DNA from: Betaproteobacteria bacterium
GTDB taxonomy: Bacteria > Pseudomonadota > Gammaproteobacteria > Burkholderiales > SG8-41
Assembly: GCA_025363575.1 (NCBI GenBank)
Contig: JANYDM010000122.1
Coordinates: forward strand, 1-39,047
Length of the DNA stretch: 39,047 nucleotides
Reading direction: 5' to 3'
A program made the position numbers and the translations under genes. This document shows, piece by piece, positions 1-6,755 of the stretch (position 1 is its first letter; each line of letters begins with the position of its first letter). The notes under the pieces are model-generated. The model was given only the letters and a program-made list of their open reading frames with translations. It searched no databases and had not been told where the DNA came from.

Positions 1-1
1 C

Positions 2-128
2 GCCGAAGCCGCGAAGCACGACCGCAAGCCGAAGTACAGCGTCTCCTTCCGGCCTATCCTCGCCACGAACGAAGAGGCGGCCTGGGAGAAGGCCCGGCGC
101 TACCTCGACCGGGTCGTCTCCCTCCGCG
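2..128 (+). other. LLM-type flavin monooxygenase fragment joined in frame to GGT
   Basis: These ~42 codons (beginning AEAAKHDRKPKYSVSFRPIL, then a TNEEAAWEKARRYLD stretch) resemble the region of SsuD/NtaA-like luciferase-family monooxygenases where an R-x-x-x-S-x-x-x-RPI strand is followed by an EEAAW helix. They do not resemble any part of GGT, yet run into the GGT C-terminus without a frame break near position 125-133, at a GC-rich GCGGCGGCGA sequence. A chimeric contig end is more likely than a true fusion. The LLM assignment rests on a short stretch. Confidence 0.5.
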
Positions 129-466
129 GCGGCGACGTGCAGTCACAGGCCATGCTGCAGGTGTTTCTCAACATCGCCGAATTCGGCATGCCGGTGCAGC
201 AGGCGATAGAGGCTTCGCGTATTTCGAGCTCCAGCTTCCCGAATTCATTTGCGCCGCATGGCTATCTGCCGGGCCGTCTCAACGTGGAGAACACGTTGCC
301 GCAAGCTACGGTCGAAGCGTTGCGCGCGCTGGGACACGATATCGATGTGTGGCCGCAATTTCCCGGGCAGAACGGCGGCGTGTGCGCGGTCATGCAGCAT
401 CCGCGAACCGGGCAGCGGCATGCCGGCGCGGATCCGCGGCGCGAAGCATACGCCGCGGCATGGTGA
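2..466 (+). CDS. ggt: Gamma-glutamyltransferase, C-terminal fragment (partial, N-terminus foreign)
   Basis: The frame is open from the window edge and ends at a TGA overlapping the next gene. From about position 128 the protein reads as the C-terminal end of the small subunit of bacterial gamma-glutamyltransferase (GGDVQSQAMLQVFLNIAEFG, then GYLPGRLNVENTLP and a closing GADPRREAYAAAW). GGT cleaves gamma-glutamyl amides such as glutathione, or in this subfamily acts as an acylase-like hydrolase, usually in the periplasm. The catalytic Thr and the large subunit lie outside the window. The first ~42 codons do not belong to GGT (see the separate entry). The last 7 nt overlap the Bug receptor start, so the two may be translated together. 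The family call is firm; integrity of the gene cannot be judged. Confidence 0.8.
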   Translation, partial: AEAAKHDRKPKYSVSFRPILATNEEAAWEKARRYLDRVVSLRGGDVQSQAMLQVFLNIAEFGMPVQQAIEASRISSSSFPNSFAPHGYLPGRLNVENTLPQATVEALRALGHDIDVWPQFPGQNGGVCAVMQHPRTGQRHAGADPRREAYAAAW

Positions 467-1419
467 CTGCACGCGCGGCGGTCGGTGCGCTGCTCTTTTC
501 TTTATGCGTGGACTCGCATGCCGTCGATTATCCGACCCGGCCAATCCGCCTGATCGTGCCGTTTGCGGCCGGCGGCGGACTTGAAATCACCGCGCGAACG
601 ATCGGCCAGAAATTGACCGAAAAGCGCGGTCAATCAGTCGTGATCGACAACCGTCCCGGCGCGGCGACGATCGTCGGCAGCGACATCGCGGCGAAGGCTG
701 GCCCAGACGGTTATACGCTGCTGATGATGACGACGTCGTTCGCGATTAATCCCAGCCTGTATGGCAAGCTGCCGTACGATCCGGTGCGTGACTTCTCGCC
801 GATCACGCAGATTGTGAGCGTGCCCAATATCCTGGTGGTGAATCCGTCAATTCCCGCGCACTCTGTGCGCGAGTTGATTGCGCTCGCCAGGGCAAAGCCC
901 GGCCAGTTGAATTACGCGTCAGCGGGTGCGGGCACTTCGCCGCATCTCGCCGCTGAGCTGTTCAAGAGCATGGCGGGAATCGATATGACGCACATCCCGT
1001 ATAAGGGTGTCCCGCCGGCGGTCACCGATGTGATCGCGGGCCGCGTGACCATGCTGGTGACGACGACGATTTCGGCAGCGCCTCACATCAAGTCGGGCAG
1101 ATTGCGTGCATTGGCGGTCACGAGCGCGAAGCGTTTGACTGCAATGCCGGAGGTGCCGGCGATCGCCGAGACGGTGCCTGGCTACGAGGCCGATGCGTTT
1201 CAGGCCATGGCTGCACCGGCGGGCGTGCCGAAGGAAATCGTGCGCCAACTCGCCGGCGACATCGCTGAGATCGTCCGGCTGCCTGACATACGCGAGCGCA
1301 TCACCGCTGATGGCGCCGAGCCCATCGGCAGCACGCCCGAAGCGTTCGGCGCTTTCCTCAAAAAGGAAATGCTAAAATGGGGCAAAGTCGTGAAAGAGTC
1401 GGGCGCGCGACCGGATTGA
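460..1419 (+). CDS. Bug/TctC-family periplasmic substrate-binding protein
   Basis: A 319-residue receptor of the Bug (Bordetella uptake gene) family, the TctC component of tripartite tricarboxylate transporters, which captures carboxylates in the periplasm. I start at ATG 460, which overlaps the GGT stop (ATGGTGA), because it gives a clean signal peptide (hydrophobic AAVGALLFSLC, likely cleavage after SHA at residue 21) followed at once by the family opening YPTRPIRLIVPFAAGG. Further family marks are VIDNRPGAAT, AGPDGYTLL, HIPYKGVPPAVTDVIAG and the C-terminal GSTPEAFGAFLKKE. An upstream in-frame start at 349 would put a basic, non-signal extension in front of the signal peptide. No TctA/TctB membrane genes are nearby. 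It is followed after 86 nt by the lyase gene, suggesting that its ligand feeds that enzyme. Confidence 0.9.
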   Translation: MVTARAAVGALLFSLCVDSHAVDYPTRPIRLIVPFAAGGGLEITARTIGQKLTEKRGQSVVIDNRPGAATIVGSDIAAKAGPDGYTLLMMTTSFAINPSLYGKLPYDPVRDFSPITQIVSVPNILVVNPSIPAHSVRELIALARAKPGQLNYASAGAGTSPHLAAELFKSMAGIDMTHIPYKGVPPAVTDVIAGRVTMLVTTTISAAPHIKSGRLRALAVTSAKRLTAMPEVPAIAETVPGYEADAFQAMAAPAGVPKEIVRQLAGDIAEIVRLPDIRERITADGAEPIGSTPEAFGAFLKKEMLKWGKVVKESGARPD

Positions 1420-1505
1420 TCAGACAGCTCCGACATCCTCCGCAGTTTCCAACGCGCATGGCAAATACCCGCGCAACCGCCAATAATTTACCGGGAGTAA
1501 GAAAG

Positions 1506-2870
1506 ATGGCCTCTGGCGTATTCGATGACGCGCTGATCAAGCATTTATGGTCGAGCGACGAGTTCAGGCAGATTTTCAGCGATGCCAACCGCATTCAGAA
1601 GTGGTATGACTTCGAAGCGGCGCTGGCGCTCGAGCAGGCCGAGCTCGGCATCATCCCGCGCGAAGCGGCGAAAGAAATCTCGGAAAAAGCGAAAATCGCC
1701 AATGTCGACGTCGAGGCCATCGCCGCCGAGATACGACGCATCAAGCATCCGCTGGTGCCGGCGCTGAAAGCGGTGCAGGATTTGTGCAAGCCCGCCAACG
1801 GCGAATTCATTCATTTCGGGCCGACCACGCAGGACGTGCTCGATACCGCGACCGTGCTGCAAATGAAAGACGCGCATGCCGCTTACTTGCGCGACATCAA
1901 AGCGATCGGCCGCGAGCTCTATCGGCTGGCGGAAAAATACCGCGACACGCCGATGGTGGGGCGTACCCACGGCGTGCAGGCGCTGCCGATCACGTTCGGC
2001 CACAAGGCCGCGATCTGGCTGTCCGAGATGGGCCGGCACTACGAGCGGCTGCGTCAGTGCGAGCCGCGCGTGTTCGTCGGCGGCATGGTCGGCGCCGTCG
2101 GCACGCAAGCGTCCTACGGGCCACAGGCGAAAAGACTGGAGCAGGGGCTCATGAAACGCCTCGGGCTCGGCGTCGCCGATATCAACTGGCAGCCGGCGCG
2201 CGATCGCTTCGGCGAATATGTGTGCGTGCTTGGACTGATCGGCGCGACGCTCGGCAAGATCGCCAATCAGATCTACGTGCTCGAGCACAATGAGATCGAC
2301 GAGCTGCTCGAGCCGTTCAGCGACGGTAAAGTCGGCTCTTCAACCATGCCGCATAAGCGTAATCCAAGCACGTGCGAAGCCGTGATGGGCGTGTCGCGCG
2401 CCATCAAATACAACGTCGCGTTGATGCTCGAATCGATGGTGATCGATCACGAGCGTGACGGCGCGGCATGGCGCTCGGAATGGCGCGCGCTGCCGGAATC
2501 CTGCCTGATGGCGGGGGGCATGCTCGCAACCATGAAATACGTGTTGTCGGGGCTGGTCGTCAACGTCGACAAGATGCGCAGCAACCTTGACCTGCTCGGC
2601 GGCTTTCTGCTGTCGGAGCGCGTGATGTTCGTGCTGTCGGGGAAAATCGGCAAGCAGACCGCGCACGAGCTCGTCTATGAGATCTCGATGCACGGTCTGG
2701 AGCACGGCATCAGCTTCGACAAGGCGCTGATGGACGATAAGCGCGTGCGCGACGCAATGAGCGAGCAGGAGCTGCGCGCGGCGCTCGACCCGACGACCTA
2801 TGTCGGGCGCGCCCCGGAGATCGTAGACGAAGTGCTCGCGCAGGCGAAGGCGGGCGGCTGGCTGGATTAA
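1506..2870 (+). CDS. Fumarase/aspartase-superfamily lyase (adenylosuccinate lyase / CMLE-like)
   Basis: A 454-residue cytoplasmic enzyme of the superfamily that eliminates fumarate from C-N or C-O bonds or cycloisomerises carboxymuconate. The three conserved regions are present: FGPTTQDVLDTA, GRTHGVQALPITFGHK with the general-acid His, and the signature GSSTMPHKRNP on the mobile catalytic loop. ATG 1506 is chosen because GGGAG lies 8 nt upstream (1493-1497) and the product begins like the family. Its place between a Bug receptor and a D-2-hydroxyacid dehydrogenase, rather than among purine genes, argues that it is a catabolic paralogue and not housekeeping PurB. Candidates are 3-carboxymuconate cycloisomerase-like enzymes or C-N lyases acting on N-substituted aspartates. 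The exact reaction cannot be read from sequence. Confidence 0.85.
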   Translation: MASGVFDDALIKHLWSSDEFRQIFSDANRIQKWYDFEAALALEQAELGIIPREAAKEISEKAKIANVDVEAIAAEIRRIKHPLVPALKAVQDLCKPANGEFIHFGPTTQDVLDTATVLQMKDAHAAYLRDIKAIGRELYRLAEKYRDTPMVGRTHGVQALPITFGHKAAIWLSEMGRHYERLRQCEPRVFVGGMVGAVGTQASYGPQAKRLEQGLMKRLGLGVADINWQPARDRFGEYVCVLGLIGATLGKIANQIYVLEHNEIDELLEPFSDGKVGSSTMPHKRNPSTCEAVMGVSRAIKYNVALMLESMVIDHERDGAAWRSEWRALPESCLMAGGMLATMKYVLSGLVVNVDKMRSNLDLLGGFLLSERVMFVLSGKIGKQTAHELVYEISMHGLEHGISFDKALMDDKRVRDAMSEQELRAALDPTTYVGRAPEIVDEVLAQAKAGGWLD

Positions 2871-2877
2871 ATACAGG

Positions 2878-2960
2878 ATGCGGGATTCGGATTGAGTCAG
2901 AAGCGCTTCCCGGCATTCCAGCTGAATCCCGAATCCCGACTCCCGACTCCTGAATCCCAA
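2878..2960 (+). repeat. Intergenic imperfect hairpin built from GGATT/GAATCC heptads
   Basis: Between the lyase and the dehydrogenase, 2882-2896 (GGGATTCGGATTGAG) pairs imperfectly with 2922-2937 (CTGAATCCCGAATCCC). A run of near-tandem GAATCCC/GACTCCC units continues to 2959. A second element of the same style lies at 13768-13840. No T-run follows, so it is not a classical terminator. It may be a dispersed intergenic repeat that tunes expression or mRNA stability. Confidence 0.6.
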
Positions 2961-2977
2961 GTGAAAGAGCAAAAGCG

Positions 2978-3955
2978 ATGAACGTAACAATATTGGACGA
3001 CTACCACGACACTATCCGCACGTTACCGTGCTTTTCCAAGCTCGACGGCCATAAAGTCACGATCTGGAACGACCACACCAAGGACGTCGACAAGCTTGCC
3101 GAGCGGCTCAAGGACACCGAAGCGCTGGTGCTGATACGCGAGCGCACGCCGATTCGGGCGCCGCTGATCGAGAAGCTGAACAAGCTGAGGCTCGTCAGCC
3201 AGCGCAGCGTCTATCCGCATATCGATCTGAATGCGCTGACGCGCAAAAGCATCATTCTGTCGTCGAGTCAGCATCCGGGCCGGCCTTCGTACGGCACCGC
3301 GGAGCTGACGTGGGGACTGGTGCTCGCTTCGCTGCGGCAGATACCCAAGCAGATGGCCGCGCTGAAAGCGGGCAAATGGCAAGTTGACGTCGGCTACGGC
3401 ATACGCGGCAAAACGCTCGGTATCTACGGTTACGGCCGCATCGGCAGCGTCGTTGCCGGCTTCGGCAAGGCATTCGGTATGAAAGTGCTCGTGTGGGCGC
3501 GAGAAACGTCGTTGGCGACGGCACGTGCCGATGGTTACAGTGCCGCGCGCAGCAAGGAGCAGTTCTTCGAAGAAAGCGACGTGATTTCCCTGCACATGCG
3601 CCTGGTCGACGCGACGCGCGGCATCGTGACTGCGGAAGATCTCGCGCGCATGAAGCCAACAGCGCTGATCGTCAATACCAGTCGTGCGGGGCTGATCGCG
3701 CCCGGGGCATTGGTGGCTGCGTTGCGCGCGGGGCGGCCCGGCATGGCGGCGGTCGATGTTTACGAGGAGGAGCCGCTGCTCGACACCAAGCATCCGCTGC
3801 TCAATATGGACAATGTCGTGTGCACGCCGCATATCGGTTACGTCGGGCGCGACGAGTTCGAAATCCAGTTCACGGATATTTTTGACCAGATACTCGCGTA
3901 CGCGGCAGGCAAACCGATCAACGTGATCAATCCGGAAGTGCTCGAGAAAAAATAA
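2978..3955 (+). CDS. D-2-hydroxyacid dehydrogenase family protein
   Basis: A 325-residue NAD(P)-dependent dehydrogenase of the D-isomer-specific 2-hydroxyacid family (SerA/GyaR type), interconverting a 2-oxoacid and a D-2-hydroxyacid in the cytoplasm. The Rossmann motif is [10 protein letters not shown] (about residue 149). The catalytic triad is visible as Arg in NTSRAGL, Glu in DVYEEEP and His in CTPHIGYVG. The N-terminal half ([12 protein letters not shown]) is the catalytic domain of the subfamily often found beside Bug receptors in Burkholderiales. There is no C-terminal ACT domain, so it is not a regulated biosynthetic SerA. It lies 107 nt after the lyase and 29 nt before another Bug receptor, so it probably handles a product of the same pathway. 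Substrate unknown. Confidence 0.88.
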   Translation: MNVTILDDYHDTIRTLPCFSKLDGHKVTIWNDHTKDVDKLAERLKDTEALVLIRERTPIRAPLIEKLNKLRLVSQRSVYPHIDLNALTRKSIILSSSQHPGRPSYGTAELTWGLVLASLRQIPKQMAALKAGKWQVDVGYGIRGKTLGIYGYGRIGSVVAGFGKAFGMKVLVWARETSLATARADGYSAARSKEQFFEESDVISLHMRLVDATRGIVTAEDLARMKPTALIVNTSRAGLIAPGALVAALRAGRPGMAAVDVYEEEPLLDTKHPLLNMDNVVCTPHIGYVGRDEFEIQFTDIFDQILAYAAGKPINVINPEVLEKK

Positions 3956-3984
3956 CCAGGCACTGGCGCCACCGGGGAAGAGAG

Positions 3985-4959
3985 ATGAATGCGACGATTC
4001 GTATTGCCACGCTCGTCGCGTGCGCGGCTTTCGCCACGAGCGCGGACGCGCAGCCCGCGAAAGATTATCCCGACAAGCCGGTACGCTGGGTCGTCCCTTT
4101 CACGCCGGGCGCGTCCAATGACGTGATCGCGCGCTTGATTGCAGCCAAGCTGTTCGAAGCGTGGAGCCAGCAATTCATCATCGACAATCGTCCGGGTGCC
4201 GGCGGTTTGGTCGGTGCGGACACCGTCGCCAAAGCCGCGCCCGATGGCTACACGCTGCTGCTGTCGAACCCCGGCCCCAACGTCAACAGTCCCCTGCTCA
4301 GTAAAAAATCGCCGTACAAAGTCGAAGATTTCTCGCCGGTGATTTATTTTGGATACGCGCCGCTCCTGATACTTGCAAATCCCGCGCTGCCGGTGCGCAA
4401 TTCGAAAGAACTGCTTGAGTATCTAAAAGCCAACCAGGGCAAGATCAACTGGGGCTCGTCCGGCACCGGCAGCAGCCTGCATATTGGGCTCGCCGTGCTG
4501 CAGGCGGCGACCGGTGTGAAGGTCACGCATATTCCGTATAAGGGATCGGCGCCCGCTATTACCGATTTGATCGGCGGACAGATCCAGTTCATGCACACGA
4601 CGACGGTATCGGCGGAAGCGCAGATTAAAGCCGGCCGCGTGCGCGTGGTCGCGCTGGCGAGCGCAAAGCGGCAGGCGCTGCTGCCCGACGTGCCGACGCT
4701 GGCTGAAGCCGGCATCAAGGACGCGGAAGCCATCGTCTGGTTCGGCATGGCGGGGCCGGCCAAAATGCCACGCGCGCTGGTCGACAAGCTGAACGCGGAA
4801 TGCAACCGCATCCTGCAGCTGCCCGACGTCAAGCGGCGCCTCGACGAGCTGGGGCTCGAAGTGCAAGGCGGTACGCCCGAACAGTTCGCGGCATTTGTCA
4901 GGAAAGAAGCAGACCGCCTGCAAAAGCTTATTAAAGACGGTGCGCTCACCCGCGAGTAG
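3985..4959 (+). CDS. Bug/TctC-family periplasmic substrate-binding protein
   Basis: A 324-residue Bug receptor. It starts at ATG 3985 behind a purine-rich GGGGAAGAGAG ribosome site. A signal peptide ends near residue 22 (SADA/Q), followed by YPDKPVRWVVPFTPGASNDV, IIDNRPGAGG, APDGYTLLLSNPGP, HIPYKGSAPAITDLIGG and the C-terminal GTPEQFAAFVRKE. It binds a carboxylate in the periplasm; family members without adjacent TctAB may act with distant membrane partners or as sensors. It follows the D-2-hydroxyacid dehydrogenase by 29 nt and is probably cotranscribed. It differs clearly in sequence from its neighbours at 460 and 5159, so the three are diverged paralogues and not a recent duplication. Confidence 0.92.
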   Translation: MNATIRIATLVACAAFATSADAQPAKDYPDKPVRWVVPFTPGASNDVIARLIAAKLFEAWSQQFIIDNRPGAGGLVGADTVAKAAPDGYTLLLSNPGPNVNSPLLSKKSPYKVEDFSPVIYFGYAPLLILANPALPVRNSKELLEYLKANQGKINWGSSGTGSSLHIGLAVLQAATGVKVTHIPYKGSAPAITDLIGGQIQFMHTTTVSAEAQIKAGRVRVVALASAKRQALLPDVPTLAEAGIKDAEAIVWFGMAGPAKMPRALVDKLNAECNRILQLPDVKRRLDELGLEVQGGTPEQFAAFVRKEADRLQKLIKDGALTRE

Positions 4960-5012
4960 CGCTTCGGAGCCATAATTTCCGCCGCACAATCGCCGTCGGC
5001 CAAATCAAAAAC

Positions 5013-5038
5013 GGTGCGGCGGCCCTGGTTGCCGCACC
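5013..5038 (+). other. Perfect 8-bp stem-loop in the gap between two Bug genes
   Basis: GGTGCGGC (5013-5020) and GCCGCACC (5031-5038) are exact reverse complements around a 10-nt loop, 54 nt after the upstream Bug stop. No T-run follows, so it is at most a weak or rho-assisted terminator or a processing site. The rest of the 199-nt gap (4960-5158) shows no gene. Confidence 0.4.
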
Positions 5039-5158
5039 TAATTGCGGCGAAGCGGTGCCGAATGTGTGCGACAGCGGGAATAAAGCCCAGGCACAAGCCT
5101 TGCTCTATCCTCCTGCGGTAATCATAGAAACCGTTTTTAGAAAATCCGAAAGCGAGCC

Positions 5159-6142
5159 ATGAATATTCGAAAGTCAGCGCTGATCGCCGGCGTGGTCGCA
5201 GCAGCTGCCGGCAGTAGTCAGGTGGCGATCGCCCAGACCCCAGCCGCCTATCCGGCCAAACCCATCAAGATCGTCGTGCCTTTCGCGCCGGCGGGACCCA
5301 ACGACATCATCGCGCGCATCGTCGGCCAGAAATGGAGCGAATCATTTGGACATCCGACAGTCATCGAGAACCGCGGCGGCGCGGGCGGCACGATAGGCGT
5401 CGAATACGGCAGCAAGGCGGCGCCCGACGGTTACACGGTCATCATGTGCGGGATGAGCAACATGGCGGTTGCGGTCGGCATTTATCCCAAGCTCGGCTAT
5501 GACCCTCACGAGCTCACGCCGATCACGAACGTCGCTATCGTGCCGTATGCACTGGCGGTCAATCCGAGGGTGCCCGCGAAGAATGTCAGGGAACTGATTG
5601 CAGTTGCGAAGGCGAAGAAAAGCCTTTTGAGTTACGGCAGCTCGGGCACCGGCGCGATATCGCAACTGGCCGCCGAGTTGTTCAAGTCGATGACAGCAAC
5701 GGACATCGTGCACGTGCCGTATAAAGGCACCGCGCCGGCCGTTACCGATATGATCGCCGGCCAGATCGACATGATGCTGGCCGACTACGCCGCTGTCGCG
5801 CCGTTCGCCAAAGCGGGAAAGTTGAAGCTGCTCGCGGTAGCGGGAGCGAAACGTTCGGCTGCGGCGCCGGAATTGCCGACCATATCCGAATCCGGAGTGC
5901 CGGGCTATGCAGTGGATGCGTGGTTCGGTCTCGTCGCGCCAGCCGGCTTGCCGAAAGAGTTGGCTGCGAAATTAAACATCGCAACAGTCAACGCGCTCAA
6001 GACGCCGGACGTGAAACAGCGCTTCAGCGAACTGGGTTACGAAGAGATAGGCGATACGCCGGAGCAGTTCGGCGCGACCATTAAAAACGACATCGACAAA
6101 TACGTGCACCTGATCAGGAAACTCGGCATCAAAGCTGAATAG
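5159..6142 (+). CDS. Bug/TctC-family periplasmic substrate-binding protein
   Basis: A 327-residue Bug receptor and the third on this strand. The signal peptide (basic MNIRK, hydrophobic Ala-rich core) ends near residue 25 (AIA/QT). The mature protein opens YPAKPIKIVVPFAPAGPND and carries VIENRGGAGG, APDGYTVIMCGMSN, HVPYKGTAPAVTDMIAG and GDTPEQFGATIKND. It starts 199 nt after the previous gene, so it may have its own promoter, although I could not identify a convincing one. Its last 14 nt overlap the end of the glutathione S-transferase gene on the other strand, making this a tail-to-tail junction between two operons with no terminator between them. Confidence 0.92.
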   Translation: MNIRKSALIAGVVAAAAGSSQVAIAQTPAAYPAKPIKIVVPFAPAGPNDIIARIVGQKWSESFGHPTVIENRGGAGGTIGVEYGSKAAPDGYTVIMCGMSNMAVAVGIYPKLGYDPHELTPITNVAIVPYALAVNPRVPAKNVRELIAVAKAKKSLLSYGSSGTGAISQLAAELFKSMTATDIVHVPYKGTAPAVTDMIAGQIDMMLADYAAVAPFAKAGKLKLLAVAGAKRSAAAPELPTISESGVPGYAVDAWFGLVAPAGLPKELAAKLNIATVNALKTPDVKQRFSELGYEEIGDTPEQFGATIKNDIDKYVHLIRKLGIKAE

Positions 6143-6755
6143 ATTGCCCGGCTTCACGCGCTCGTGCGCGCGCGAGGGCCGGCCGCGCAAGCTGCCGCTC
6201 GAGATAGGCGGCGAGCACCGGCGAAGCCAGTTCGATTTTGGCCGAGCGCGCCCACGCCAGCGTATGCGCAAGCAGGACGTCAGCGCCGCTGAATGAGTCG
6301 CCGCATACAAACGGGCGGTCGAGCAAAGACTTGTCCAGCACCCCGGCCGCCGCCGTGAATTCCCAGCGCGCCGTATCTTCCATGCCCGCGACGCGCTTGT
6401 CTTTCGGCAGCGCGAAACGGTGCTTGGCTATTGTCCATAGCGGTTGTTCGAGTTCGGTGGCAACGTAGAGCATCCAGCGCAGACAGTCGGCGCGCGGCGC
6501 ACCCGCTTGCGGCATGAGATGGCACGCAGGGAACTTCTCGGCAACGTAGGTGATGATGGCCGCGGATTCCGTGAGCGTGAGCCCGCCGTCGACCAGCACG
6601 GGCACTTTGCCGGCCGGATTCAACGCGAGAAACCGTGGCGCCCGTCCCGCGCCTTTGAAGAGATCGACGAGCACGTATTCGTATTGCGCGCCGGCTTCTT
6701 CAAGCGCCCACGCCGCGCGCAGCGAGCGGCTGTTGGGGCAGCCGTACAATTTCAT
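6129..6755 (-). CDS. Glutathione S-transferase family protein
   Basis: A 208-residue cytosolic GST. The N-terminal thioredoxin-fold half contains KLYGCPNSRSLRAAWALEEA with the Ser/Cys region that activates glutathione, then NPAGKVPVLVDGG with the cis-Pro, then LTESAAIITYVAEKF that grips the gamma-glutamyl group. The C-terminal helical half follows (SGADVLLAHTLAWA). I start at ATG 6755, which overlaps the PhoD stop (TGATG); a GTG one codon earlier is the alternative. It is the last gene of the long minus-strand operon, where a GST could open or detoxify electrophilic intermediates made by the dioxygenase. It overlaps the convergent Bug gene by 14 nt. Confidence 0.9.
   Translation of the reverse strand: MKLYGCPNSRSLRAAWALEEAGAQYEYVLVDLFKGAGRAPRFLALNPAGKVPVLVDGGLTLTESAAIITYVAEKFPACHLMPQAGAPRADCLRWMLYVATELEQPLWTIAKHRFALPKDKRVAGMEDTARWEFTAAAGVLDKSLLDRPFVCGDSFSGADVLLAHTLAWARSAKIELASPVLAAYLERQLARPALARARAREAGQSIQL

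Noticed and set aside
1506..2870. Calling the lyase housekeeping purB
   Set aside because: Superfamily motifs do not separate PurB from catabolic paralogues, and the neighbours are Bug receptors and a 2-hydroxyacid dehydrogenase; no symbol was assigned.
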